From Chelativorans intermedius (lineage in GTDB: Bacteria > Pseudomonadota > Alphaproteobacteria > Rhizobiales > Rhizobiaceae), in assembly GCF_025398255.1 (NCBI RefSeq), contig NZ_JAODNW010000008.1, positions 1 to 64,000 on the forward strand: a DNA stretch of 64,000 bases, in the 5' to 3' direction. Below, piece after piece: positions 8,008 through 16,923 of this stretch. The position numbers were made by a program, and so were the translations under genes. Each line of letters begins with the position of its first letter. Within the stretch, counting starts at the first letter, position 1. The notes beneath the pieces were generated by a model that was not told the DNA's origin, ran no database searches, and saw only the letters and a program-made list of their open reading frames with translations.

Positions 8008-10422
8008 ATGACAAACACCCCCAAGACTTCTGGTGAAATGCTGTTCCCGGTGCTGCCCCTGCGCGACATCGTGGTGTTTCCGCACATGATCGTGCCGCTT
8101 TTCGTGGGGCGCGAGAAGTCGATCAAGGCGCTGGAGGAGGTGATGGGTGCCGAGAAGCAGGTGCTTCTGGCCACCCAGATGAACGCCGCCGACGACGACC
8201 CGGAGCCCAGCGGCATCTACGATGTCGGCACGCTCGCCAATGTGCTGCAGCTTCTCAAGCTGCCCGACGGAACGGTCAAGGTGCTGGTGGAGGGGGCGGC
8301 GCGCGCCCGCATCACCGGGTTCACCGGGCGCGAGGACTTCCACGAGGCGCGCGCGGAGATTCTCGAAGCGCCGCAGGAGGACGAGGTTGAGATCGAGGCG
8401 CTGGCCCGTTCGGTGCTCGCCGACTTCGAGAACTATGTGAAGCTCAACAAGAAGATCTCGCCCGAGGTGGTGGGCGCGGCCAGCCAGATCGAGGACTATG
8501 CCAAGCTCGCCGATACGGTCGCCTCGCACCTGGCCATCAAGATTCCCGAGAAGCAGGAGATGCTGGCCACCCTGTCGGTGCGCGAGCGCCTGGAAAAGGC
8601 CATGGGCTTCATGGAGGCCGAGATCTCGGTTCTGCAGGTGGAAAAGCGCATCCGCTCGCGCGTCAAGCGCCAGATGGAGAAGACGCAGCGCGAGTACTAC
8701 CTCAACGAGCAGATGAAGGCGATCCAGAAGGAGCTCGGCGAGGGCGAGGACGGCCGCAACGAGGTGGCCGAGCTCGAGGAGCGTATCAAGAAGACGCGGC
8801 TTTCCAAGGAAGCGCGCGAGAAGGCTCAGGCCGAACTCAAGAAGCTGCAGACCATGTCGCCCATGTCGGCGGAAGCCACGGTCGTGCGCAACTATCTCGA
8901 CTGGCTGCTCTCCATCCCGTGGAAGAAGAATTCGAAGGTGCGTCACGACCTGGGCTTCGCCGAGGAAGTGCTGGACGCCGACCACTACGGCCTGGAGAAG
9001 GTCAAGGAGCGCATCGTCGAGTATCTTGCCGTCCAGTCGCGGCAGAAGAAGCTGAAGGGTCCCATCCTGTGCCTCGTCGGCCCTCCGGGCGTCGGCAAGA
9101 CCTCGCTCGGCAAGTCGATCGCCCGTGCCACGGGCCGCGAGTTCGTGCGTATGGCGCTGGGTGGCGTGCGCGACGAGGCCGAGATTCGCGGCCATCGGCG
9201 CACCTATATCGGCTCCATGCCCGGCAAGGTGATCCAGTCGATGCGGAAGGCCGGCAAGTCGAACCCGCTGTTCCTGCTCGATGAGATCGACAAGATGGGC
9301 ATGGATTTCCGCGGCGATCCCTCCTCGGCGCTTCTGGAGGTGCTGGACCCCGAGCAGAACGCCACCTTCATGGACCACTATCTGGAGGTGGAATACGACC
9401 TGTCGAGCGTCATGTTCGTGACGACGGCCAACACCCTCAACATCCCGCCGGCGCTGATGGACCGCATGGAGATCATCCGCATCGCCGGCTACACCGAGGA
9501 CGAGAAGATCGAGATCGCCAAGCGGCATCTGTTGCCCAAGGCGGTGCGCGAGCATGCGCTCCAGCCCAAGGAATTCTCGGTCACCGACGGAGCGCTGCAG
9601 ACCATCATCCGCACCTACACCCGTGAGGCGGGCGTGCGCAATCTGGAGCGCGAGCTGATGAAGCTGGCGCGCAAGGCGGTCACCGAGATCCTGAAGTCGG
9701 GCAAGAAGTCGGTGAAGGTGACGGAGAAGAACCTGGCCGACTATCTGGGCGTGCCGCGCTTCCGTTTCGGCCAGGCCGAGGGCGAGGACCAGGTGGGCGT
9801 CGTCACCGGCCTTGCCTGGACCGAGGTGGGCGGCGAGCTGCTGACCATCGAGGGTGTCATGATGCCCGGCAAGGGCAAGATGACGGTGACCGGCAACCTG
9901 CGCGACGTCATGAAGGAGTCGATCTCCGCAGCCGCCTCCTACGTGCGCAGCCGGGCCGTTGACTTCGGCATCGAACCGCCGATCTTCGACAAGAAGGACA
10001 TCCACGTGCACGTGCCGGAAGGCGCCACGCCCAAGGATGGCCCCTCGGCCGGCATCGCCATGGTGACGGCGATCGTTTCCGTGATGACCGGCATTCCGGT
10101 GCGCAAGGACATCGCCATGACGGGCGAGATCACGCTGCGCGGCCGGGTGCTGCCCATCGGCGGGCTGAAGGAGAAGCTGCTGGCGGCCCTTCGCGGCGGC
10201 ATCAAGAAGGTGCTCATCCCGGAGGAGAACGCCAAGGACCTGGCCGAGATCCCGGAAAACGTGAAGAGCGGTCTGGAGATCGTGCCGGTCAGCCGTGTCG
10301 GCGAGGTGCTGGAGCACGCGCTCACCCGCAAGCCGGAGCCCATCGAATGGGTGGAGCCGGTGGCCGCCGCCCAGAAGGTGGAGGTTCCCGGCGAGACGGG
10401 AAGCCAGACCGTCGCCCATTGA
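8008..10422 (+). CDS. lon: ATP-dependent protease La
   Basis: Cytosolic AAA+ serine protease that degrades misfolded proteins and specific regulators. The 804-aa product has the LON substrate-binding N-terminal domain ([15 protein letters not shown] from residue 12), a coiled-coil region with basic segments (about 190-290), Walker [14 protein letters not shown] near 355, Walker [11 protein letters not shown] near 420, and the proteolytic domain with the Ser of PKDGPSAG near 680 and its partner Lys after [14 protein letters not shown]. The ATG at 8008 follows AAAAAGG. A GC-rich hairpin terminator lies at 10517-10546. Confidence 0.97.
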   Translation: MTNTPKTSGEMLFPVLPLRDIVVFPHMIVPLFVGREKSIKALEEVMGAEKQVLLATQMNAADDDPEPSGIYDVGTLANVLQLLKLPDGTVKVLVEGAARARITGFTGREDFHEARAEILEAPQEDEVEIEALARSVLADFENYVKLNKKISPEVVGAASQIEDYAKLADTVASHLAIKIPEKQEMLATLSVRERLEKAMGFMEAEISVLQVEKRIRSRVKRQMEKTQREYYLNEQMKAIQKELGEGEDGRNEVAELEERIKKTRLSKEAREKAQAELKKLQTMSPMSAEATVVRNYLDWLLSIPWKKNSKVRHDLGFAEEVLDADHYGLEKVKERIVEYLAVQSRQKKLKGPILCLVGPPGVGKTSLGKSIARATGREFVRMALGGVRDEAEIRGHRRTYIGSMPGKVIQSMRKAGKSNPLFLLDEIDKMGMDFRGDPSSALLEVLDPEQNATFMDHYLEVEYDLSSVMFVTTANTLNIPPALMDRMEIIRIAGYTEDEKIEIAKRHLLPKAVREHALQPKEFSVTDGALQTIIRTYTREAGVRNLERELMKLARKAVTEILKSGKKSVKVTEKNLADYLGVPRFRFGQAEGEDQVGVVTGLAWTEVGGELLTIEGVMMPGKGKMTVTGNLRDVMKESISAAASYVRSRAVDFGIEPPIFDKKDIHVHVPEGATPKDGPSAGIAMVTAIVSVMTGIPVRKDIAMTGEITLRGRVLPIGGLKEKLLAALRGGIKKVLIPEENAKDLAEIPENVKSGLEIVPVSRVGEVLEHALTRKPEPIEWVEPVAAAQKVEVPGETGSQTVAH

Positions 10423-10516
10423 GGCGGCGCGCCGAACGGCGCGAACCGGGTTTTCGGCCCCGCTGCCGCGCCGGCAATGCAGCGCCGGCAGCGCGGGCGG
10501 AAACGCCACACACATC

Positions 10517-10546
10517 AGGGGCCGGCCTCTCGGGGCCGGCCCTTTG
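10517..10546 (+). terminator. Terminator downstream of lon
   Basis: AGGG(G)CCGGCC pairs with GGCCGGCCCT over ten base pairs with one bulged G and a short loop, followed by CCTTTGTC. It lies about 95 bp past the lon stop and separates lon from the HU gene. The T tract is short, so efficiency is uncertain. Confidence 0.6.
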
Positions 10547-10686
10547 TCCAGAAAAGCGCGGAAAACCGGGGATTTTTCGCTTCTCCGGCTTATTTCCCGC
10601 TTGGTCGGCCCCCCACTTCTTCATAAACTGCCAACCCAGCCGGTTGAGTCGCTCTCCGGCCATAATAGAAAAGGGGTTTGTTGTTT

Positions 10687-10959
10687 ATGAACAAGAACGA
10701 ACTGGTATCCGCCGTTGCCGAGCAGGCCGGTCTTTCCAAGGGCGACGCCCAGTCGGCCGTCGACGCGGTTTTCTCCGTTATCACGGACGAGCTGAAGAAA
10801 GGCGGGGACGTTCGGCTTGTCGGTTTTGGCAATTTCAGCGTTTCGCGGCGCGAGGCCTCCACGGGCCGCAACCCGCAGACCGGCGCTCCGGTGGAGATCC
10901 CGGCGCGCAACGTGCCGAAATTCTCGGCAGGCAAGGGCCTGAAGGACGCGATCAACTGA
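10687..10959 (+). CDS. hupB: DNA-binding protein HU
   Basis: Small dimeric nucleoid protein that bends and compacts DNA. The 90-aa product starts MNKNELVSAVAEQAG and has the conserved GFGNFSVSRREASTGRNPQTG beta-arm base followed by IPARNVPKFSAGKGLKDA. The ATG at 10687 gives exactly the family length and has AAAAGGGG upstream; two in-frame TTG codons just before it would add three residues. Own transcription unit between terminators at 10517-10546 and 10996-11026. Confidence 0.96.
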   Translation: MNKNELVSAVAEQAGLSKGDAQSAVDAVFSVITDELKKGGDVRLVGFGNFSVSRREASTGRNPQTGAPVEIPARNVPKFSAGKGLKDAIN

Positions 10960-10995
10960 TCGACCGCGGTCAACCGCGGCCCCACACCGTCGGAC

Positions 10996-11026
10996 AAAGG
11001 CCGGGCCTGCCCCGGCCTTTTCCTTT
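10996..11026 (+). terminator. Terminator of the HU gene
   Basis: A perfect ten-bp stem, AAAGGCCGGG (10996-11005) with CCCGGCCTTT (11011-11020), encloses a CCTGC loop and runs into TTTTCCTTT. It sits 37 bp after the hupB stop. Confidence 0.85.
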
Positions 11027-11154
11027 GGCGCCAACGCGCATCAGCCTCCCCAAACCTCCCAAATGGGAGTTGTGCCCGTACCCCACCCATTGATCAATAG
11101 CCCGAACGAAGCGGTCTTCGAAGGGAAGGCCGCGCAGGACAGGGGGAAGGCAAC

Positions 11155-12111
11155 ATGCGATCTCACAGGGTGTTTTTGACGGGCAGCGTGGCAATTGCGG
11201 CTCTCGGACTGGCCGGATGCGGCGGCAGCGGCTCGACGAGCGCCATCGTCGACGCGCTCTTTGCGGAGGATGTCGGTACGGCAGCCGAAGCGCTCGACGA
11301 CGGAAAGACGCTGAAAGCCTATGATGGCAAGATGTCCTCGACGCTCCACCACGAGGACGTGCGCAGACACGATTCGGCAAAAGTCTCCATAAAGAAGAAC
11401 GATGCCGGTGGCATCGACGTCACCGTAAACGGCAAAACGGAAAGCTATTCGTCAACCCACGTCTCGGATGACGGGTATGGGTTCGAAAGCGATGATGGTC
11501 ACCGCAATATCTACACCTGGAGTGCGCCCAGTGCGCAGGATGCCGTCAACGGCACAGGTGGCTATCCCTATCATCAGATATGGGGATATCACTGGTGGGA
11601 CCCGGAAAGCGACGATCCCGGCATGTTCGGTTTTGCCGTTGTGGGCACGGAGACAACGTCCGAGGTGGTGGCGGCCCGAACCGATAAGGCCACCTATTCG
11701 GGCACTGCCTTTATTCGCAGCTACGGTTCTGACGGGAGCGTCCATGATCGAACGGATATAAAGGGTGATCTGTCGTTGACCGCAGAGTTCGATGAAGGAA
11801 AGATTTCTGGCCTGGTGAACAATGTGGAAGGAAGAGAGCGCGTCAATGACGTGAATGGTCCTTGGACTGCGGTGACGGGCGGCGAAATTGCGCTGCAGGA
11901 AGCCGATATTTCCGGCCACGGCTACGAAGGCAAGATCGCCCCCAATGACACGTTCAACACGGCATTGGGTGTGACGGAAATCGACGGAACGTACCGGGGC
12001 AAGTTCTTCGGTCCTGATGCCGAGGAGACGGCCGGCGTCATCTCGGCCTCCGGTGTCGCGGATGGCGAGGACTTTATTGCGACAGGCTCCTTCAGCGCAG
12101 ACGAGGACTGA
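11155..12111 (+). CDS. TbpB-like surface lipoprotein, probable Slam substrate
   Basis: 318-aa lipoprotein of unknown ligand. The signal peptide ends in the lipobox GLAGC with Cys22, followed by a Gly/Ser anchor. The mature part is rich in short beta strands, Asp and Gly. Residues 280-297 carry the signature FFGPDAEETAGVIS, which matches the end-of-barrel motif (G-x-F-[FY]-G-P-x-A-x-E) of transferrin-binding protein B, factor H-binding and haemoglobin-binding lipoproteins exported by Slam. No TbpA-like receptor is encoded nearby. The next gene encodes a Slam-type protein, which strongly supports surface exposure. The leader contains the palindrome CTCCCAAATGGGAG (about 11057-11070). Confidence 0.8.
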   Translation: MRSHRVFLTGSVAIAALGLAGCGGSGSTSAIVDALFAEDVGTAAEALDDGKTLKAYDGKMSSTLHHEDVRRHDSAKVSIKKNDAGGIDVTVNGKTESYSSTHVSDDGYGFESDDGHRNIYTWSAPSAQDAVNGTGGYPYHQIWGYHWWDPESDDPGMFGFAVVGTETTSEVVAARTDKATYSGTAFIRSYGSDGSVHDRTDIKGDLSLTAEFDEGKISGLVNNVEGRERVNDVNGPWTAVTGGEIALQEADISGHGYEGKIAPNDTFNTALGVTEIDGTYRGKFFGPDAEETAGVISASGVADGEDFIATGSFSADED

Positions 12112-12196
12112 GCGCCTTCGGCGCTGAGCTTTGGTCTTGAAGGGCGGGCGGGGTGTTGCCCCGTCCGCCGCCCTGCACTCTGGCCCTGGAAAACGC

Positions 12197-13507
12197 ATGA
12201 TTGTCTCCCTGCGCGGCGCGCTGGCGCTTTTCGTTGGTGCTGTCCTGTTCTGTGTCCCTGCACGGACGGAGCCGCAGGCCAGCGAGGCCGGGGGAGCAGT
12301 TCTGGTGCGCCTCGTCACGACAGGACACTATGACGAGGCGCGCCGGCTGCTGCGCCGGCAGGTTGCCGGACGCCCGGATGCCGCCCTTCACATCGCCCAT
12401 CTGGAGGGTGTCATTAAGGTCCACGAGGAAGACCTTGCCGGTGCCATCGCGATTTTCAGGGCCATTCTGGCGGCCGAACCGGACTTCCTGCCCTCCCGCG
12501 TCGAGCTCGCGCGCACGCTTTTCCGCGCCGGCGATATGGAGGCCTCCACATATCACTTCGAGGCCATCGCCCGTGGCAGCGGCGACCCCGCGCTTCAGCG
12601 CTTCGCCGCCCGCTATCTCGAAAACATCGACAGTGCCCGCACCCATGGCTACTCTTTCTACGTGTCGCTCCTGCCGTCCACCAATGTGAACAAGGGAAGC
12701 GGCAAGCACACCTTCAAGGCAGGCGGGTTGGTCTTCACGATCGACGAGGAGTCCCGCGAAGCCAGCGGCATCGGCGCAGCCGTCGGTGCGGACGCCTTCA
12801 AGACCTTTCGTCTCGGCCCTTCCACCGCGGTGACGGCGAGCGCCGCCGTCAACGTCAAGAAATACAAGGACACGACGCGCTACGACGAGGCCAGCCTCGG
12901 GGGCAATCTCGCCCTGTCGCGCAGGATGGGCCGGGTGACGGCGGCGGTCGGTCCGACATTCGAGTATCGCTGGTCGGGGTGGGAGCCCTATCTGGTGCGT
13001 TACGGCCTTACTGCCGGGGCCCGCGTGCTTGTGGGGCAGCGCAACATGGTGGGCATCACGCTCACGGCTCTGCTGCAGGACTATGTGGATCGGGACTATC
13101 GGGACGGCAGCAGGGTTGCCGGCAATCTGAGCCTTCGCCGGCTGATGTCGCCGTCCCTGAGCTTCACCGCCGCCATCGGCTTCGACGCGGAGCGGACACA
13201 CAGGCCCCATCTCGACCACAACGACCTTGTGGCGCGACTGCAGGTGGACAAGGAGTGGCGCGGCGGCCTGATGACTTCCCTTTTCACCTCCTATGAAAAC
13301 CATCGCTATCTGGCGACGTTCCTCGCCACGGATTTTCGCCGCCGGGACGACAAGTTCTCCGTCGGCGTCAGCCTCGCTCATCGCCGCCTCTCCATTCAGG
13401 GCTTTGCACCCCAGATCACTTACGAATATTCGCGGCAGCGCTCCAACGTCGCCTTCTACGACTACCAGAGCCACGATGTCGGTCTCACGCTCACGCGCAA
13501 GTTCTGA
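12197..13507 (+). CDS. Slam-type surface lipoprotein assembly modifier (DUF560)
   Basis: Outer-membrane protein of 436 aa predicted to move the neighbouring lipoprotein to the cell surface. Domains in order: signal peptide (about 1-24, ending PARTEPQA), a soluble TPR-like helical region (about 30-145, e.g. HYDEARRLLRRQ, DLAGAIAIFRAILAAEPDFLPSRVELARTLFRAGD), then a beta-barrel half with alternating aromatic strands ending in the C-terminal Phe of LTLTRKF. The barrel region includes the family-like SYGF/ YSFYVSLLPSTNVNKGS entry segment. ATG 12197 was chosen because it begins the signal peptide; upstream in-frame codons would precede it with unrelated sequence. An AGCGCC-ttc-GGCGCT hairpin lies between the two genes. 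Accessory in this otherwise housekeeping region. Confidence 0.82.
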   Translation: MIVSLRGALALFVGAVLFCVPARTEPQASEAGGAVLVRLVTTGHYDEARRLLRRQVAGRPDAALHIAHLEGVIKVHEEDLAGAIAIFRAILAAEPDFLPSRVELARTLFRAGDMEASTYHFEAIARGSGDPALQRFAARYLENIDSARTHGYSFYVSLLPSTNVNKGSGKHTFKAGGLVFTIDEESREASGIGAAVGADAFKTFRLGPSTAVTASAAVNVKKYKDTTRYDEASLGGNLALSRRMGRVTAAVGPTFEYRWSGWEPYLVRYGLTAGARVLVGQRNMVGITLTALLQDYVDRDYRDGSRVAGNLSLRRLMSPSLSFTAAIGFDAERTHRPHLDHNDLVARLQVDKEWRGGLMTSLFTSYENHRYLATFLATDFRRRDDKFSVGVSLAHRRLSIQGFAPQITYEYSRQRSNVAFYDYQSHDVGLTLTRKF

Positions 13508-13639
13508 AGCGGCAAGCGGAGGCGAAGAAAATCTTCAATGTGACTGGGACAAGGAGAGTACGGGAGAAGTCCAGCGCATCGGGTTGCTGACGCAGATCTG
13601 TATTCTTTCTGTTTAGACCGAGCATCGCGAAGAAAATCG

Positions 13640-13668
13640 TTGCACAATTCTCACGGGCTGCCCATACT
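13640..13668 (+). promoter_or_regulatory. Candidate promoter of the LuxR gene pair
   Basis: TTGCAC (13640-13645), 17-nt spacer and CATACT (13663-13668). The predicted start near 13675 gives a leader of about 40 nt to the TTG start at 13717. The rest of the 209-bp gap after the Slam gene shows nothing else. Confidence 0.5.
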
Positions 13669-13716
13669 GCGATTGAAACCGCAGGTAGGGGTGTCGGTGC
13701 TGACCGGCGAGGGGCT

Positions 13717-14916
13717 TTGGAACTCAATGAGAATCGGTTGATCCGCGCGATTGACGATTGCTACGAGGCGATCGTCGAGCCTGAGAAATGGCCCGATGCG
13801 CTGCAGTCCCTTGCCGGGGCTGCGGGCGCTGACTGCGCCATGTTCTATCCCAAGGACGTGAATCAGGATGCCTTGCGGGTTCCCTCGTCGCGCTCCTATG
13901 CAGAACTTCTCGAACATTATGTCCAGGGTGGCTGGTACCAGAACCACTACCGTGCCGAGCGCGGCTGGCCCCTGATGCGCTCGCGTCGCTTCGTTCTGGA
14001 GCAGCATCTGTCAACCGAGGAGGAGCGCAGGACGCTGCGCCACTACAACGAGCTTTATCTTCGCTGGGGCTATCCAGGCTTCATCGCCATTCCCTTCGCC
14101 ATCGACGGGCATTCCTGGTGCCTGCCGATGCTGCGGGGACAGGACCGCGGCTTCTTCACCGAGGAGGAGGGCGCGCGGCTGGCGGTCTTCGCGCCGCATT
14201 TCCGCAGGATGATGCTGCTTACGGCGCGTTTCTCCTGGCAGCGGGCAGGCGGCGGGCTGGAATCTCTTGAAAAGATCGACAAGGCGGCCCTGGTGCTCGA
14301 CTGGCAGGGGCGCGTTCGCGACCTCAACGCAAAGGCACGGGCGCTTCTGGCCAGGGCGGCCGACGCGTTGTTTCTGAATGGTGGAGGGCATCTGCATGCC
14401 GTTCAGCCCGACAGCGAAAACCGACTCCAGGCGCTGTTTGCGCTGCTGCAGAGCCGCGACAGGCGCGACCGCCGCCTGAAGGAGGCCCATCCCGTGCGCA
14501 TGGAGCGGCCGGGCCACCGCCCGCTTCTCGTGGAGGCGGTGTCGTTGGAGGGGATGGTTCCCTTTCTTTCCGCAGCGCGGTCGCTTCTCCTGATCACCGA
14601 TCTTGGGGAAAGGCCGGTGCCGGTCGCCCGCCAGCTTCGCGTCCTGCTGCAGCTCACCCCGGCGGAGGCGGAGCTGTGCGTCGAGCTTGCTTCGGGCAGG
14701 ACATTGGCCGAGGCGGCCGAGCGCCTGCGCATCACCGCGGGCACGGCGCGCCAGCGCCTGAAGGACATCTTCCACAAGACCGGAACGCACAGGCAGTCCG
14801 AGCTGGTGGCGCTCCTGTTGCGGCTGCCCTCGGTGGGAGGAGCACCTGACCGTCCTGGCTGGGCCGCATCGGTGGCACGGGGAGGAACAAAGGATGGAAC
14901 TTGGATGGAGGAATGA
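13717..14916 (+). CDS. LuxR-type HTH transcriptional regulator, copy 1
   Basis: 399-aa regulator. The N-terminal 190 residues resemble no acyl-homoserine-lactone domain that I recognise; they share RAERGWPL with the next gene. A PAS-like middle (VLDWQGRVRDLNAKARALL, about 190-300) precedes the LuxR/GerE HTH: LTPAEAELCVELASG, the recognition region TAGTARQRLKDIFHKTG and QSELVALL. The start is uncertain: TTG 13717 is closest to the expected length, but its Shine-Dalgarno GAGGGG is only two bases away, and TTG 13738 is possible. The end overlaps the following regulator by 23 bp, so the two are cotranscribed. Confidence 0.8.
   Translation: MELNENRLIRAIDDCYEAIVEPEKWPDALQSLAGAAGADCAMFYPKDVNQDALRVPSSRSYAELLEHYVQGGWYQNHYRAERGWPLMRSRRFVLEQHLSTEEERRTLRHYNELYLRWGYPGFIAIPFAIDGHSWCLPMLRGQDRGFFTEEEGARLAVFAPHFRRMMLLTARFSWQRAGGGLESLEKIDKAALVLDWQGRVRDLNAKARALLARAADALFLNGGGHLHAVQPDSENRLQALFALLQSRDRRDRRLKEAHPVRMERPGHRPLLVEAVSLEGMVPFLSAARSLLLITDLGERPVPVARQLRVLLQLTPAEAELCVELASGRTLAEAAERLRITAGTARQRLKDIFHKTGTHRQSELVALLLRLPSVGGAPDRPGWAASVARGGTKDGTWMEE
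14675..14825 (+). repeat. HTH-coding repeat, copy A
   Basis: 151-bp segment encoding the recognition half of the LuxR HTH. It is identical to 15855-16005 except for three substitutions (14710 G/A, 14781 C/T, 14819 T/C). Flanking coding sequence of the two genes is far more diverged, which points to gene conversion rather than a recent whole-gene duplication. Confidence 0.95.
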
Positions 14917-16039
14917 TCCGGCCGCATTCCCGGCACCGCTGGCATCCGCGCTGGACCAGCTCTATTGCGCCGCTTTCGAGCCGGCACTTTGGCATGACGG
15001 CCTTGAGAGATTCTGCAAGGCGCTTGGCGCCTGTGCGGCGGTGACGTTCCCACGGATTGTGCCGGAGCACACCCTGTTTCTGCCCTATACGGAGGAGATG
15101 GGGGAATTCCTGCAGGCCTTTGTGAAGGAGGAGTGGCATAAGCGGGACCTGCGGGCTGAGCGGGGCTGGCCGCTGGTCGATGCCGGCTGTCCCGTGCTAC
15201 TGGAACAGGACATCATCACCCCTGAAGATCATCGGCGGGAAGCGCTGTACCAAGACTTTTCCCTGCGTTACGGCCTGCTGTGGTGGGCCGGCATCACCTT
15301 CGAGTCGCTGGAGCGCCAATATGCGCTCGCGCTGTATCGCCGCGATGATGAAGAACCTTTCTGCGAGGACGATCGTCGCCTTTTTCTGCGTCTGCGAAGC
15401 AGCCTGTCGCGGGCGCTCACCATGGCCGAACAGGTGGCGACCTTGGCCGGACGCGGCGGCCTCGAAGCGCTGGAGTCCCTCGATCGGGGAGGCATTCTCG
15501 TCGATGCACGGGGCCGCGTGATTGCCTTGAACCGGCGGGCGGAGCGGCTGCTGGGCGATGTCATATCCGTTGTCCACGGCCGGCTTGCAGCCCGCAATCC
15601 TGAAGACGATCGGGCCTTGCAGATCCTGATCGGGCAGACATTGCTTCACGGACCGCGCGAAGAGGGTGGCGTGATCCTGCGCCGGATGCTGCGTCGCCCG
15701 GTCTGCGTGGATGCGCTGCCTGTTCCTGCCGACGCCGGCCCTCCATTTCTCTTCGGCAGGGCGCTTCTTGTGTTCATCGACCTTGAGGGCAGGCCGGTGC
15801 CGCGCGATCATGTCCTGATGCACCTTTTCAGGCTTACGCGGAGCGAGACCGCTTTGTGCGTCGAGCTTGCTTCGGGCAGGACATTGGCCAAGGCGGCCGA
15901 GCGCCTGCGCATCACCGCGGGCACGGCGCGCCAGCGCCTGAAGGACATCTTCCACAAGACTGGAACGCACAGGCAGTCCGAGCTGGTGGCGCTCCTGTCG
16001 CGGCTTCCGGGGTCCGATCGCAACGGGGCGGATTTCTGA
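14894..16039 (+). CDS. LuxR-type HTH transcriptional regulator, copy 2
   Basis: 381-aa paralogue of the preceding regulator with the same architecture: N-terminal sensor-like region (LRAERGWPL near residue 90), PAS-like middle (ILVDARGRVIALNRRAERLL, about 195-215) and C-terminal LuxR HTH (LTRSETALCVELASG to the LVALLSRLP end). The HTH recognition part is 98% identical in DNA to copy 1, whereas the rest is only distantly similar. The two proteins therefore probably bind the same operators but respond to different inputs. ATG 14894 has GGGAGG-AACAAAGG upstream and lies within copy 1. Confidence 0.82.
   Translation: MELGWRNDPAAFPAPLASALDQLYCAAFEPALWHDGLERFCKALGACAAVTFPRIVPEHTLFLPYTEEMGEFLQAFVKEEWHKRDLRAERGWPLVDAGCPVLLEQDIITPEDHRREALYQDFSLRYGLLWWAGITFESLERQYALALYRRDDEEPFCEDDRRLFLRLRSSLSRALTMAEQVATLAGRGGLEALESLDRGGILVDARGRVIALNRRAERLLGDVISVVHGRLAARNPEDDRALQILIGQTLLHGPREEGGVILRRMLRRPVCVDALPVPADAGPPFLFGRALLVFIDLEGRPVPRDHVLMHLFRLTRSETALCVELASGRTLAKAAERLRITAGTARQRLKDIFHKTGTHRQSELVALLSRLPGSDRNGADF
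15855..16005 (+). repeat. HTH-coding repeat, copy B
   Basis: Second copy of the 151-bp near-identical segment (three mismatches to 14675-14825). Both boundaries are abrupt: sequence similarity drops immediately upstream of TGTGCG and downstream of CGGCT. Confidence 0.95.
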
Positions 16040-16165
16040 TGGCGGGCCTTTGAGCCGGACATCGGGAGCATGGCCGACCGGCTGCATCGGCGGGCAGCAT
16101 CACCGCGCGCTGACTTCTCTATAAACGGCATGAGGCGCACATTGCGGGCAACACGGGAGGTGCCC

Positions 16166-16918
16166 ATGCCTACGGAAAATGCCCTGCAGTTCAACGATCT
16201 GGCCGCCATGTACGAGGACATGGCCCAATGGCCTTTCCGCCGTGACATCGAGATTCCAAGCGTCATGGAGGTGTTGGGGGACGTGCGCGGAAAGGCCGTG
16301 CTCGACTTCGGTTGCGGTACCGGCATGTATGCCCGCTGGCTCAAGCAGCGCGGCGCCGGCAGGACCGTCGGCTACGACCCGACGGAGGGAATGCTGAACT
16401 ATGCGCGCCGCCGGGCCGAGAAGGAGGGGTTCGACATCGCCTTCACCGCCCGGCTCGGGCCGGAGCTGGCCGGCCAGTTCGACATCGTGCTGTCCGTCTA
16501 TGTGCTGCCCTATGCCTCCACATGGGCGGAGCTGCAGGCGATGTGCGGCGAGATGGTGGGCCTGCTGCGTCCCGGCGGGCGTCTGGTGGCGCTGCCCGTC
16601 CACCCGCGCTATGAGCCCGCGCCCGGTTACTACAGCCACTATGGATTTCGCCTGATTGCCGAGAATCCACAGGCGCCCTACCGCGATGGCGGGGCGATCA
16701 GGCTTGAGCTCGATCATGGAGGGTATCAGGGCGCGGTCACGGCCTGGTACTGGTCGGCGGAGACGCTGGAGAAGGCGCTGCGCGAAGCAGGACTGCGCAC
16801 CGTCCACTGGCACGACCCCCACAGCCCGGCCCATCCCGACCCGCAGACGGCGCCCAAGGTGCTGCGCGCCTATCTCGAAAAGCCGCATGCAGCCATCGTG
16901 GAAGGCGAGCGGGGATAG
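16166..16918 (+). CDS. Class I SAM-dependent methyltransferase
   Basis: 250-aa small-molecule-type methyltransferase. SAM motif I is VLDFGCGTG (45-53), motif II region GYDPTEGML follows, and FDIVLSVYVLPY is the motif III strand. LLRPGGRLV is the usual post-III segment. It has an extended C-terminal part with many aromatic residues (YYSHYGFRL, TAWYWS) that may bind substrate. ATG 16166 is chosen because GGGAGG lies six bases upstream; longer in-frame starts have no such site. First structural gene after the LuxR pair; the next gene begins 5 bp later, so these form one operon. Confidence 0.85.
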   Translation: MPTENALQFNDLAAMYEDMAQWPFRRDIEIPSVMEVLGDVRGKAVLDFGCGTGMYARWLKQRGAGRTVGYDPTEGMLNYARRRAEKEGFDIAFTARLGPELAGQFDIVLSVYVLPYASTWAELQAMCGEMVGLLRPGGRLVALPVHPRYEPAPGYYSHYGFRLIAENPQAPYRDGGAIRLELDHGGYQGAVTAWYWSAETLEKALREAGLRTVHWHDPHSPAHPDPQTAPKVLRAYLEKPHAAIVEGERG

Positions 16919-16923
16919 GACCG

